A DNA stretch of 64,000 nucleotides from Metridium senile (lineage: Eukaryota; Cnidaria; Anthozoa; Actiniaria; Metridiidae), in contig OX459101.1 in the NCBI GenBank assembly GCA_949775045.1, forward strand, positions 11,954,347-12,018,346, in the 5' to 3' direction. The first letter of the stretch is position 1. Each line of letters opens with the position of its first letter. This document shows, in pieces, positions 1-11,345 of the stretch. Made by a program: the position numbers and the translations under genes. The notes under the pieces are model-generated. The model ran no database searches. It was not told the origin of the DNA and was given only the letters and a program-made list of their open reading frames with translations.

Positions 1-115
1 CGGCAAATCTTTTATTATTCACGGCAAATCTTTTATTATTCACGGCAAATATTTTATTATTCACGGAAAATATTTTATTATTCACGGAAAATATTTTATT
101 ATTCACGGAAATTCA
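1..115 (+). repeat. 21-bp tandem repeat, about 5 copies
   Basis: Five consecutive 21-bp units of the form CGGCAAATCTTTTATTATTCA-like sequence, with the later units carrying CGGAAAAT. The array runs off the left edge. The same motif returns in the opposite orientation at 1357-1520. Confidence 0.9.
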
Positions 116-287
116 TTTGTTTATTCATCTTTTTTATTGTTTATTTTATATTTTTCACACTACATTTGTATCATTACCACAATTTTCTCATATCCCTTTT
201 GCTTTTCTCATTGTCTTTTCTTTCGCCATTCCTCTTCCCCCTCCCATCCCCTTTTTTCATGTGTGTCTGTTATTATATTCTTTTCAT

Positions 288-2086
288 TTTTCATTCTATT
301 TGACCCATATTTTTCTTCTTCGTCAGTTTATTTATATTTTTTTATCATATTTTCTTATTTCTGCTTCCTTTTTTTTTATATATACAATGTTTTCTTCTCT
401 TTACATTTATCTTTATATCACACCTATACCGTTTATTCCATTGTCATTTTTTCTACTTATCATTTTTTTTTCGCCTGGCATTCTTTTATTATTTTAATTT
501 TATTATTCATATCATTCTTTTTATTTTCCCACCTCCTTTATTTCTTCCGTTATTCTATATTCCACCATCCATGCCTAATTTCTTTCTTTTTCATTTTCCA
601 TTACTTCATTCATCTTTCAGTACCCGGGCGTCAGTTTTAATTCTATTTTTCTATACTTTTGATCGATTTATTACTAATGTACATTTCTTATTTAAACATT
701 TCTGATAATCAAAATGTTTCTCTCCCTTTCTATTTAAATTACTCGTTTTATTATATATTTAATTCCACATTTATATTTTCCATTTTTTCATCCTTGTTCT
801 TAATGTTTCAGTTATTCTTTCACATTTTAACGTCCCACACTCTCTACGCGGCCAGGTCAATGCTTATCAGTTCATTGCTTTTACAAATAATTGACAATTA
901 TAGCGTTTCTTAGTTCTTGCGAATCAAACTCCACAATGTTTCATTGAAGTTTGTACTGCTTTAGCTTTGTTTTAGTGTGCTAGTTAGACCCATGTCCATC
1001 TTGTGATGCATGCGTTCTGAAATATGGAAAATTCAGTTCTTCATATCCGTATCCTCTACTGATAAAAACAAAGATTGGAGCCGTGGTCTACTTCATCCGC
1101 CATCTTAAATCAGGGTCGGAATGGGGTTTAATAACTGTTAACTGAGAAACGGCTAAAAAATTAATTGTTTACTGAGAATTCAGTGTCTTTTTAGGATAAC
1201 TGATAGCTGATATTTCTTTGTTTTTAATTCAGTAATAAATTTGAAAATAAATATTTCTTTGTCAGTTTGATTTAACTGATAACTTAGAAAACTGCTAAAA
1301 TTTAGCTGTTATTAAACTGATATTGCCCGGGATATTGAGACCCTGTTAAATTTTTAATAAGATTTGCCGTGAGTAATAAAAGTTTTGCCGTCAGAAATAA
1401 AAGATTTGCCGTGGATAGCAAAAGATTTGCTGTGAATGATAAAAGATTTGCCGTGAGTAATAAAGTTTTGCCGTCAGAGATAAAAGATTTGCCGTGAATA
1501 ATAAAGTTTTGCCGTGACACTTTTGGGCCACCGTAGGCCCACAAGATGGACATGGGTCTAACTAGCACACTAAAACAGTACAAACTTCAATGAACTGATA
1601 AGCATTGACCTGGCCGCGTAGAGAGTGTGGGACGTTAAAATGTGAAAGAATAACTGAAACATTAAGAAATGTTTAAATAATAAATGTACATTAGTAATAA
1701 ATCGATCAAAAGTATAGAAAAATAGAATTAAAACTGACGCCCGGGTACTGAAAGATGAATGAAGTAATGGAAAATGAAAAAGAAAGAAATTAGGCATGGA
1801 TGGTGGAATATAGAATAACGGAAGAAATAAAGGAGGTGGGAAAATAAAAAAGAATGATATGAATAATAAAATTAAAATAATAAAAGAATCGGCCAGGCGA
1901 AAAAAAAAAAATGATAAGTAGAAAAAATGACAATGGAATAAACGGTATAGGTGTGATATAAAGATAAATGTAAAGAGAAGAAAACATTGTATATAAAAAA
2001 ATAAATAAAAGGAAGCAGAAATAAAAAAATATGATAAAAAAATATAAATAAACTTACGAAGAAGAAAAATATGGGTAAAATAGAAT
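288..2086. repeat. Large imperfect inverted repeat
   Basis: The left arm (about 288-1005) is matched in reverse complement by the right arm (about 1536-2086). Shared landmarks are the CCCGGGCGTCAG block near 625 and 1740, the GCGGCCAGGTCAATGC block near 850 and 1605, and the CATGTCCATCTTGTG block near 995 and 1545. The left arm holds two extra stretches (about 700-800 and 880-945) missing from the right arm. The second is flanked by the short direct repeat TTCATTG, as expected for a slippage deletion. The centre (1005-1535) is not palindromic. The short frames inside are T-rich low-complexity sequence, not genes. Confidence 0.85.
1357..1520 (-). repeat. Inverted copy of the 21-bp tandem repeat
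   Basis: About seven degenerate units reading TTTGCCGTGARTAATAAAA lie here. They are the reverse complement of the array at 1-115. The array sits on the inner side of the right arm, while the first one sits outside the left arm, so the two are not mirror images. Confidence 0.85.
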
Positions 2087-2089
2087 GAA

Positions 2090-2470
2090 AAATCAGCCTG
2101 AAGGTGCTCTTAAGGTGTTCTTAAAATAAATGTTTCTAAAACATATATAACTATATAGACTACCAATACATGTAGATGATATCAATGTGTTAGTTCAAAA
2201 ATTTTATTAAAAAAATATTGACTGCAATAATAGTATCAAAACAGTAGGAAAATATTGATCTTATTTTTTTTAAGAACACCTTTTAATTTTTCAAGCTGAT
2301 TGTGTTCTTATTTACATGGTACTTAAAACGCCAAAATTCAGGCTGGGTGTTCTTAACCCACTTGTTCTTATATGCGGGTTTTACTGTATTACACATGAGT
2401 AACAACAAAACTTGTACAATTATTCTGCTCAGCTAGCCTTCACAGCATGTACATGATTGGACTAATGCGT
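2090..2470. other. Non-genic; possible end of a DNA transposon
   Basis: No coding signal except the last codons of the minus-strand fragment near 2433. A CAGCCTGAA at 2096 faces a TTCAGGCTG at 2336. The stretch 2350-2390 ends in GGGTTTTACTGTA, resembling the outer end of a TA-flanked transposon, but I cannot pair it with certainty. Confidence 0.35.
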
Positions 2471-3720
2471 TGATTAAAGGCCCAGTATCGACCGGGATGC
2501 TTTGCGGCCGTTTGTTTTTGTTATTGTTAAATGGCGCTCTCTAATTGGCCAAAAACCGCGTGAGTTCAAAGTCCATGTCCGTACGGAGATACGAAAAATA
2601 TCACATATCAACATACATGAAAGTAGCGAACTCTTTCGACGAACCTTTGAGCTTTTGAGTGTTTCTGAATATCCTTAAATGCATCCCTGAGAAGAAAACT
2701 ATCGTGTAATAGTATGCGGTGAATATAATAAAGGATTGGGCATGGTATGTTATGTGTATTTCTGTTGTATTATCAAAGTAACGATATTGATCAACTCGAT
2801 TTGTCCGCTTTGTTATAATTAAGCAATCGTTGTAGTAAAAATATGTTTAAGAACGTTGAGCTCCAAATATAAAGTTAATAAGTATTTTTAATGTCCATAG
2901 TATATTATCGTCTCGTCTGAGCATCTCTATGGCATATTTGAACTGCTAGTCCGTGGATCGGAATGAGATGCCTGCGAAGCGGCCGAGTTGATTGTAATCT
3001 ACTCAAACATCAAAGCTTGTTATTTACATCTATTTACGGAAAATATACAAAATATTGCGGCACAGATGTTGTAAAATACATAGAGAACTTAAATACAGTG
3101 AAATGTATTGAGATATTAGCAGGATTACTTAGGATTATTTGGATTGAGAAGGCATTATGAACTTTGATAATTTCGTGATACACGAAATTAGGGCGAGGCA
3201 CGCAAAGCATCCCGGTCGATACTGGGCCTTTAAAGATACGGTGCTTTGCGATGAACAGTCAGACTTTCAACGTCCATGTTAAAGAAAACGCAGATGTGAG
3301 AGAGAAGCGCAACACTAAGTTTAGATAGCCTTTTCTCGGCATAGAGCTTACACACATCATATGTATCAAACATAATAGGATGTACTAGCTCGCATTCTTG
3401 TATTATCATCTCACGAGCCTCCGAGTACGCTTTAGCATCTTCTGCGGCCACAGCATTGTCGCTCAGCTCTTTGATTGAAGCTTTCCTATTTTTAGCAGCC
3501 TTACGTGAAAAGTAATATTTGATCTGCTGAGGGGATAGGAACTCGTCGATTTTAAATCTTTGATCACCGCTATCATTTCTTGCGTGTTTTTGATACTTGC
3601 TAGAGCCACAAGAACCATCAACTAAAGACTTGAATCCACATGAAGTCATGTTCTCATCGCAACTACATGTGCATTCAGTTGCAATTGCGAAATGAGATTG
3701 GAATAAGTTGTGTATTATTA
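2433..3720 (-). pseudogene. C-terminal part of a cnidarian-type multicopy protein, split by a MITE
   Basis: On the minus strand an open frame runs from about 3720 to 3230. It starts with a Cys-rich stretch (TECTCSCDEN, then MTSCGFKS), followed by FLSPQQIKYYFSRKAAK, and near its end HPIMFDTYDVCKL and a segment ending VHRKAPYL. The TAA after APYL lies exactly at the TTAA where a MITE (2478-3229) begins. Beyond the MITE, minus-strand sequence from 2476 to 2433 reads LINALVQSCTCCEG and then TAG, a Cys-rich tail that fits the end of this family as I remember it. One base is missing at the junction. I know similar proteins from coral and anemone genomes but not their function; a transposon origin is likely. 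The upstream part is not found, so the gene is both truncated and interrupted. Confidence 0.6.
2478..3229. mobile_element. 752-bp MITE with TTAA target duplication
   Basis: Terminal inverted repeats AGGCCCAGTATCGACCGGGA... at 2478 and its complement ending at 3229. TTAA flanks both sides (2474-2477 and 3230-3233). The internal GATGCTTTGCGGCCGTTTG is shared with the smaller TTAA element at 63603-63861. No coding capacity. TTAA duplication suggests mobilisation by a piggyBac- or Kolobok-type transposase. Confidence 0.85.
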
Positions 3721-3967
3721 AAGTTTCGACTGTTCAAAGAATTATTCGAAGATTGGGTTTCCTGTGTGTCACACAACATACTTCACAATTTGTTTGCAAA
3801 TCGACATTGTTCAAACTAACAGACCAATGTGTAATTTAGTGGGGAATATATCTGTAAATCAGCTTAATGCTGTGATTTGTCAGTATCTGGCCTCGTTCAA
3901 AGGAAGTACAAGTACGTCAGGTAAATCGCGATTATTTATTGGTATTTTAGCGAGGAGAACTGTTTGA

Positions 3968-5080
3968 TGTCATAAATTGATTCAATGACAATGTCAGCAA
4001 GTTGTAATGTGTTGACCAAATACTGGCACAATCATGCTGTTAAGCGATGTTTTTTCTATTCAAGAGTTTGTCAAACTTTAACTATTCTATTGCTTAGGTG
4101 ATACGGGTTTGTGTATCTAAAGTAAAGAGTATTTTGTGTCGATTTCAATGTGTGGTTATTTTTAAACTAGTCAACACGTGAGTTGAGCGGTTATTACGTA
4201 ACGACCTTTTTGACCCTTCAAGTGGATTTTACGAGGGCTCTAAAATTACATCTTTTCAATAGCCCAAGAATTTTATTGCAGTTTCCGGAAGTTGAAACAT
4301 AGTAGATTCATTGTGTGAGTGTCATTTTATCTGAATCCATGTAGCACGGTGCGATATTTGACATTGAAGTAGACCATATTTTTGACATGCGAAAAATTGT
4401 CAAAGTTTAAAATTCTGTAAAATATTCAAAATCATTCTTAATTCAAACCTTTAAGATACGTGGAGCCGCAAATTTAGCACTCTTTTATGTGATGTAAATT
4501 GTTTTAGCATGGGTTAAAACGAAAATATTTTATGAATTTTTTTCTGATGTATGTTGAAACGGCCTCAAATCGTCCTTGTTTAGCGGAAAACACAAAATTG
4601 CATTTTTCTCCTAAAATAAAAATCCTATGAACTTTTTAGTATTTTTCCCATGTTTAGCTCACATAGGCCTACGTTTGGGAATGTTTTAAGAATTTTGGAA
4701 TTTTTTTATTTTGCACACGTATGGTCGCTTTTTACTGAAGGCTGCTCTTAAGAACCCGGCCGGGCGAAACACAAACACAACAGTACTTCGATTCAAATCA
4801 CGTAATAAAACACATGTTATTCTGTGTATGATTTAACCTAAACACTCCAATGATGATAATAAACCTTTAACTAACGTATTAGTGTTATAATAAGTTTGTC
4901 AAATGTAGCTATATAAGTTTTCGTGTTGATCTTCTGTGATCTTCCTTTGTCTTTTTAATGTATTCCAAAAGTACAAATGTTCTATTTGTATGAGTGAACG
5001 TTTTTGAAATTAGGTGTATACATTAAAATTATTTTGCACATCAAAGAGAATCCCGAGATTACGCAGTTATGCGTCTTGTT
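3968..5080. other. Non-genic stretch
   Basis: AT-rich sequence with no convincing exon. The upstream plus-strand frame at 3764-3967 has a GT donor-like site near 3921 but matches nothing I recognise. Confidence 0.5.
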
Positions 5081-5082
5081 AA

Positions 5083-6140
5083 TGTTAAACAAAAGGTCTA
5101 TTCAAATAAAATCGATTTTCTGTGTTTATTTGGTTTTTATTATATCAACGTGCTTAATGGAAAACGTCTCACATAATCATGTTTTTATTAGCTTTTAAAG
5201 TAAAGATCTTAAAAAATCTTAATATTGTATTTGTATTTGTAAAAAAAAAAAAAAAAAAAACTCCCGAAACGTTTCCTTCTTACGGATAAGTTTCATTAAT
5301 CTATTTAACTACTTTTTCTAAAACACGAGCTTAGGGCGATGTGCAAGGGTGCTGTTTTCTAATACAAAGCATGATGGGAAATTACGTACTTGCACTATTT
5401 TCTGTCCGCTTAAATAAACCCCAATATGAGTTTTTCTGTTTTATTTATAAAAAGTACAAGCATTTTAGCAACAGACAAATAAAACGTCAACAAACATAAG
5501 TTGAGATATATTTTAGTGGGAAGAAAAATTGCAAGGGACCAGTTACACATCAAACTTTATTCTAAAAAATGGCGATCATTCACATCGCCTATTACAATGG
5601 ATGGTTCAAAATATCCACCAACGCAATATCAATATTTTGTTCACGTTCGTCCTTCGTTTCAGCAAAACAATATTAAGAAAAAATATGGATGTTTATTTCA
5701 TGAAAGAGCATATGATTAACGAAAACTTCGTTTAGAAGAAACATTGATATGGCTTGCAAGCGTTATTAAAGAGATAATTATCGCATGTTCTAGGGAATTT
5801 CACGGAAGATTATCTTTTAAAAATGTCTTATTCAAAAACTATAAAAAAACCCACACTAATTATTGTTAAACAAAAGATCTATTCGAATGAAATCGATTTT
5901 CTGTGTTTAAGGCCTCGTCTACACGAATCCGATCCGGCTGAAACCGCATAGAAATATTTGCGTCCACACGAATCCGCGTATCCGAAGGATTTAAGTAAAA
6001 GTATGCGGTTTCGGCGACTGGATTCACTGGATTCGTGTGGACGATAGGCCGATTCGCATCAAAAAGTATGCGGTTTCAAAAGTATCCGGATCCGTGTAGA
6101 CGGGGTCTAATTGGACCCTGTATTCAACGGGTTTAATGGA
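5083..6140. repeat. Diverged direct repeats with a MITE in the second copy
   Basis: Sequence near 5083-5180 (AAACAAAAGGTCTATTCAAA, then AATGGAAAACGTCTCACATA) recurs near 5867-5910 and 6128-6150. The MITE at 5911-6107 sits between the two halves of the second copy. A poly-A run lies at 5240-5260. Part of the block 5501-5800 recurs at 7735-7890. Confidence 0.65.
5911..6107. mobile_element. ~197-bp palindromic MITE
   Basis: The ends GGCCTCGTCTACACGAATCC and GGATCCGTGTAGACGGGGTC are inverted repeats. Internal ATTCGTGTGG and TATGCGGTTTC motifs recur in both orientations. It is non-coding, and comparison with 5083-5180 shows an approximate empty site. Confidence 0.8.
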
Positions 6141-6228
6141 ACACGTCTCACGTAGTCATCTCTCTTAATAATTTATATTTAAAGATCAATTTGATCGTAG
6201 ACATCGTCTATAAACTGATAAGTAGTTT

Positions 6229-6353
6229 TAGGCCTAGGTTATACGTCGAATCTCACTTGTGCCGAATACAATTACAACAAAGAAGACCGCCTAGTTATCT
6301 ATTGTTTGAATTGTATTCGGCACAAGTGAGATTCGACGTATAACCTAGGCCTA
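6229..6353. mobile_element. 125-bp near-perfect hairpin MITE
   Basis: Arms of about 45 bp, from TAGGCCTAGGTTATACGTCG to its exact complement ending at 6353, enclose a ~35-bp loop. Near-identity of the arms suggests a recent insertion. Confidence 0.85.
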
Positions 6354-6365
6354 AGAGAAAATCAT

Positions 6366-6618
6366 TGCGAATCTACTTCATAATTAATGAATTGAAACAA
6401 TTATGAATGCTTCTTTGTTAAGCTTTTAAAGCAGTCAGCATTTTAGGTCCACTTTTGTCAATATAGAATCTACTTCACTTTTTGTGTCAAATCTGTTTTT
6501 GAGTCATTCGTTTTTTTAATCTACTTCATAATTAATGAATTGACACTATCATGGTTGCCTCTATGTTAAGCTTTTAAAGTAGCCAGCATTTAAGGTCCAC
6601 TTATTTTGTCAATAAACG
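6366..6618. repeat. Two direct copies of a ~95-bp unit
   Basis: The unit AATCTACTTCATAATTAATG...GTTAAGCTTTTAAAG...CAGCATTT begins near 6368 and again near 6518. The copies differ at scattered sites. Confidence 0.75.
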
Positions 6619-6619
6619 T

Positions 6620-7960
6620 TTAATAGCAATATATAGAAGAAATGTGTGTTTTTTTTTAGGCGACTACAAAAAATAAAGTCTCTAGGTAAATTCTTCACAG
6701 GGATAAGCATGAATTGAGCATGCACAACTTGTTAGCGTTACCCCAAGTAAAAAATATTAGTGCGTTAATGCAAAAATTAATTCCCCTATTTTTAATAATT
6801 TTTGTGCTTTTTAGAAGTACTATTTTTATTAGTCACTAAAGGACATTTTCGGCAAAACTCAAAGTAACTATTTATTTTCTGAGACTTTTCCAGTTGATAA
6901 AAGTACATTAAACACAACTACCGTACGTCCCGAACAAAATGGACACTTTTTGTCAGCTGGATGGTCTGAATAAAGGATCAAAAGGCGATTTTCGGTGTGA
7001 TAAAAAATGGCATTTAAAAAAAAAAAATGGCCGGCGAAGATATATTTTTAGTAACTCTGATGTTATACATTGAGAATTTTATTTGTTTTCAGTTTGTTTA
7101 TATCCACTTTTGAACAAGAAAATATTAACTCGACATTTTTGGACGCCATTTTGAAAAGTGAACAAGAAGGAAACGAACAAGAAGGAAACTTTTTTGCTGT
7201 TCCTTCGAAGAGCTTTTCGATAAAATAATCGACGGTTTTAGACCAGTGGGATTGCGCGGTAGAATAAAAGTATATTATAAAATACAATCACCTTTTATGG
7301 TTGTTTTTCCACAAACTAGAGCGCATAGTCGTTTTTTCGTTGGAAAATAAGATAACAAGCTCAAAGTCAATGGATTTGCATAAATTTACTAAACTTTTTG
7401 CCGCTAATTAGCATACAAGATAACACATAAACTATTCCTAGATGAACAAACTAACACCCTAACAATCCCAAATGCCTTGGAATCTAAGTTTTGATGGATT
7501 TCTGATAATATTGGGACCTGTTCTATATCTTTCGAGTTTTATTAATCCGCACTTGATGGCAACTCTTAGTAAAACAAACACTTGAAGACCTTCCCTTGAA
7601 AGTCAATCTTCAGTACCATTTATTAGTTAAATTGTATTTTTTACTAAATCAGTTGCTTGATGTTATGAGAAATCATCATTAATAAATAGTTCAATTATTT
7701 TATTGGTCTTCTTTGGGATTTGAGATTTATTTTAGCCGGAAAAAAATTGCAAGGGATGAGTTTCCAATCATGCTTTATTCTTGAAAATGGCAATCATTCA
7801 TAACACCTATTACAATGGATGGTTCAGAAAATCAACAAATGCTTGCAAGCGTTAATAAAGAGTTGTTTGTTGCATGTTGTACGAAATTCAATATATTTTT
7901 ATTTTATACAAGTATTTTGGTTTCTTTATTTTTTTTTTCTTCGGTTGTGAATTGTTCTCG
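6620..7960. other. Non-genic stretch with an older repeat copy
   Basis: No gene is supported. 7735-7890 is a diverged copy of 5511-5800, sharing AAAAATTGCAAGGGA, TATTACAATGGATGGTTCA and GCTTGCAAGCGTTA. The minus-strand frame at 7063-7287 is low-scoring and unrecognised. Confidence 0.5.
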
Positions 7961-7965
7961 AAGAC

Positions 7966-8030
7966 TTGCGGCTCGGTAAATATTCGCCCGATAACCACTT
8001 CACCCTCGGAGAATAATTGTTAAATATTTT
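7966..8030. repeat. Short dispersed repeat, copy 1
   Basis: CGGCTCGGTAAATATTCGCC ... CACTTCACCCTCGGAGAATA, followed by ATTGTTAAATAT. A second copy lies at 49000-49068 inside the 9.4-kb element. Confidence 0.65.
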
Positions 8031-8525
8031 ATGATGCTAGCACAGGCAGCCCAAGCAATGTATTTGTTGTAAACAAACAAAAAAAAACAAAAAAAAACCA
8101 TTTCAAATATAAAAAATTGTGTTCAATAAACTTACCTTCATGTTAACATCAGATTCACTCCTACAATACCAGATCCTCAACTCGGACTTTGCCGTTCTCA
8201 AAACTCTCGCAATACGGACTTTGCGCGCACTACGGGACTTTGTCGTTCTCGCGCACTACGGGACTACGGAACTTTATTTTTTTCCTTGACTTCAAAAATT
8301 GACAGGGTATTCTATAATCGCTCCAATAATTATCAATAGTTCCTTACCTTTCCTGCAGTATCAGACATGATGTTAGTGTAGATTTGAGCTATAGTTTGCA
8401 GTACAACGACGAGTCAAGTTCGAGCACAGGACCACAGATGTTTGCACGGGGAAAGGATTTATTTTTGTTCACGTGGTATCATCCAGGTTACGAGCCCGCG
8501 ATATTAGTGATCATCGGTTTGATTC

Positions 8526-8786
8526 AGAGAGGGGAGGGGAGGGGAAGGAGGGAAAAGAAAATAGATTATAAAAGAAAAGAAAAAAAAAAGAAAAGAAAAC
8601 AAGGATGAGAAAAAAAAGCAAAGAAAAAAAAGGATAAGAAAAGAAAAGGATAAGAAAAGAAAAGAAAAAAAAAGATAAGAAAGAAAAAAGAAAAAAAGAA
8701 AAGAACAGAACAGAACAGAACAGAAAAGAACAGAGCAGAAAAGAAATGAACAGAAAAGAACAGAAAAGAAAAGAACAGAACAGAAA
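8526..8786 (+). repeat. 260-bp purine-only tract (G/A), AGAAA and AGAAC units
   Basis: Nearly every base of the plus strand is A or G, with AAAAGAAAAGA units passing into AGAACAGAAC units. The Phe-rich frames on the minus strand are artefacts of this tract. Such strand-asymmetric tracts can adopt triplex structure. Confidence 0.9.
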
Positions 8787-8857
8787 TATCACGTGACACA
8801 GCCTAGGTTCGCTCTTGACATAGGTAGCCCAAACAATCCATATTACAGCAATAGATT

Positions 8858-8910
8858 AGTTTAGTTTATTTATTTGTCACAATGATACAATTGTCAACTA
8901 ATAAAGAGTA
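8858..8910 (-). repeat. 3' tail of a retrotransposon (minus strand)
   Basis: Read on the minus strand the end is ATTGTGACAAATAAATAAAC, the same tail type as the plus-strand copy ending near 63255. No coding part is attached. Confidence 0.5.
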
Positions 8911-9453
8911 TATACTTGCGACAGGAGATGGAAACAGAACTTTGAACTTCGTCCCAATTGAATATCCTACTCCTCCTTAAATATAACTAATAATATAATT
9001 ATACGTACAATGCAAAAAATATACTAACAAATACAGTATCTAGTAAAACTATCTCTTCCTCCTTGCCTTTCTTGAGTTGCATCAATTATACATCAGCAGT
9101 TTGGTCTTCCGCTTGATCTTTTTTTGGCTTGAAATTGACGTCACTATGCAAAGTTCAGTTTTGCATGCTGGCCGTTGGCTCAAAACGAGCTCTTCCGCCC
9201 TTTGACAGGTCTTTATTTTCGTCCTGCTGGGTGACATGCCACCCTCCTCACTAACATAATGTTAGTGAGGGGGCCGGTTTAGACGCCGACAACCCGACCA
9301 TGCGGCAGGTGGTACTGGGTTACAATGTTACCAGTAGCAGAGTCACCTGAGTAGACCCAGGCTGACCTGACTCGTCCAACTTTGTGCGAGAGCTTATTTG
9401 GAATACGGCCGTTGAACTTTTGGCGCGCGCATGCATCATTGAACGGTTGTGCT
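8910..9453. other. Non-genic stretch with a small hairpin
   Basis: 9241-9275 forms a hairpin (CCCTCCTCACTAACAT against ATGTTAGTGAGGGG). The plus-strand frame at 9382-9597 crosses the end of the TIR element at 9454 and is not a gene. Confidence 0.5.
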
Positions 9454-11066
9454 CAGGTGGTGTGCGACACGGGTTTGCAAAGCATGATAGGTAAAAATGT
9501 GAAACACGCTCATTTGCATCTGACCGTCGTAACTGTCAGAGCTCCCAGAGAAAACAAAATGGCGTCTTATCGTCCTAGTTTTTCAAGTCAGTTGTAATAT
9601 TAGCTTCAATAACTGCTATCATTTGGAGAAGCTGGACTATTAGTACTTAAAATACATGGGTGCTAAAATACCAAGACCTTCACTTCACTATTTTAACGGA
9701 AACCTTGTTCAAATCGCTCATCAAAGGGTGATTTTCTCGTTGTGATCAACGTTACTACATCTACAAAGGTAAGCTTCCGTTTTCATTATTTTCAGTCTAA
9801 ATTTAGCTCAGTTTTAAAGAAGAAAAAATTATAGTAATTAAACGTTTATGTTGTTTATCAAAGTAATCTATATGTACGTTTATTAAAGATGAATTTTAGC
9901 GGGGTTTAGGGCTTGTAAGATTCCCGTTTTACGTGGCGTTTTATTGTGACAACATGACACTTTGTTTTGAACAAATTCGAAAAGTTATAATCTTGATTGA
10001 ATTGAACCCTGACCGTTTATTTCAACCCTGTCTACCTTTTCATACTACTTTGATTGTGACTTATGCCTTGAGTTTTTTTAACATTATTACTTAATACTTC
10101 TATCATGAAATAATAGAATTAGTGTCAGAAACGTCAATCAACATGTAAATAATTCATTGTTATTTTATTTAATTATATTTATTATTATCATTTCCATACA
10201 GCAGGAAATTGATGACATTGAAATAAACTTTTCTCAAGAGCAAGCTATAAAGATTATACTGGCATAGAAGACAGAAGATAGAATGTGTTGGCTGATCTGC
10301 TCACATTGATAACATATCAGCAAAAAGATATACCAGCTAACACTTGATGCTCGACTTGCCTTTTATTATTGCCTTATACTATTAGTAATGGATATTGCTG
10401 TGTGGTATGGAGTAATACATCAAAATAAAACCTCGAAAGGATCCGGCTACCATTTGAAAACCGTATTCAGTATTTACGAGCTACTACAGTAAGGTATTAA
10501 ATGGACCGTATAGCTCCATCCTACATCACTGACCTAGGTACTGTTACCTTTCAACAAAGTACATAATATCAATACATGTTGATCAAATAAGAACTTGAAA
10601 CTACCACTTACCAACTCAAACTCTGGAACATGAACCTTTAGTTACCTGTTAGGTCATTTACTGATCACTGATGTCAAATATATGCACTACCAGTATGGGA
10701 TAAGGCTGCCACTTCATTGTCATATTTTTTTTAATTGAATAAAATATAGATAAGAATGACATCAACAAAGGTAAAAAATTTGAGACAAGAATATATTTAA
10801 TTCTTGAGAAGTTATGAGAATTTCAAAAGTGTGAAAAACACCACAGAGGCTAGCAAGGAAACAGTTCACTATATCTGTAATTTTGATTCCAAATAGCTTC
10901 ACTTGAATTATATTTATGGCAATAAAACTTTCCAAAAATACATTTGTGCTTGCTCTTTCTGATGGTGGTGCTTATTTCTTAAGATTAGGTATCTATTTTT
11001 GAAAGTCAATTGGCATTCAGTCAATGTATATATAGTATTTATTTATCATCATTTGAACAAAAAATA

Positions 11067-11211
11067 TAGAGTACAAACACTAAAAGTGTGCAATACTTTG
11101 TACTATTTACCACTAAAAAGTGTTGATTGAACAATAGAGAACAAAATAATTTGTATAATTTAGCAGTATTTAGTGGTATTTATGTTGCACACTTTTAGTG
11201 TTTGTACTCTA
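11067..11211. mobile_element. ~145-bp MITE, AGAGTACAAACACTAAAAG family, copy 1
   Basis: Ends TAGAGTACAAACACTAAAAG and CTTTTAGTGTTTGTACTCTA-like sequence are exact inverted repeats. Related copies are at 13720-13854, 35380-35739 and 46198-46332. Confidence 0.85.
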
Positions 11212-11221
11212 TTATAAACTA

Positions 11222-11345
11222 GACCCTGTTGGCAGGGTGAACTGGGATACCTGGATGGCAGTGGATCCTTGGGGCCAGGGTCTTGTTAGGAGCTATTGCT
11301 GTTGGACTACTATATACTGAAAGCGTGGATCAAGTCCCGCCAAGG
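11222..11345 (+). repeat. tRNA-derived repeat (SINE-like), degraded
   Basis: The 3' part GTTGGACTACTATATACTGA ... GGATCAAGTCCCGCCAAGG resembles the anticodon and T arms plus acceptor stem of the tRNA-like repeat at 20157-20225. It is too degraded to be a functional tRNA. Confidence 0.45.

Noticed and set aside
117..640. Phe/Ile/Ser-rich frames at the left edge resembling membrane proteins
   Set aside because: The sequence is T-rich low-complexity DNA and part of an inverted repeat; the same content recurs inverted at 1570-1990.
8511..8799. Phe/Leu-rich minus-strand frames that could look like membrane proteins
   Set aside because: They arise from the purine-only tract and have no flanking gene structure.
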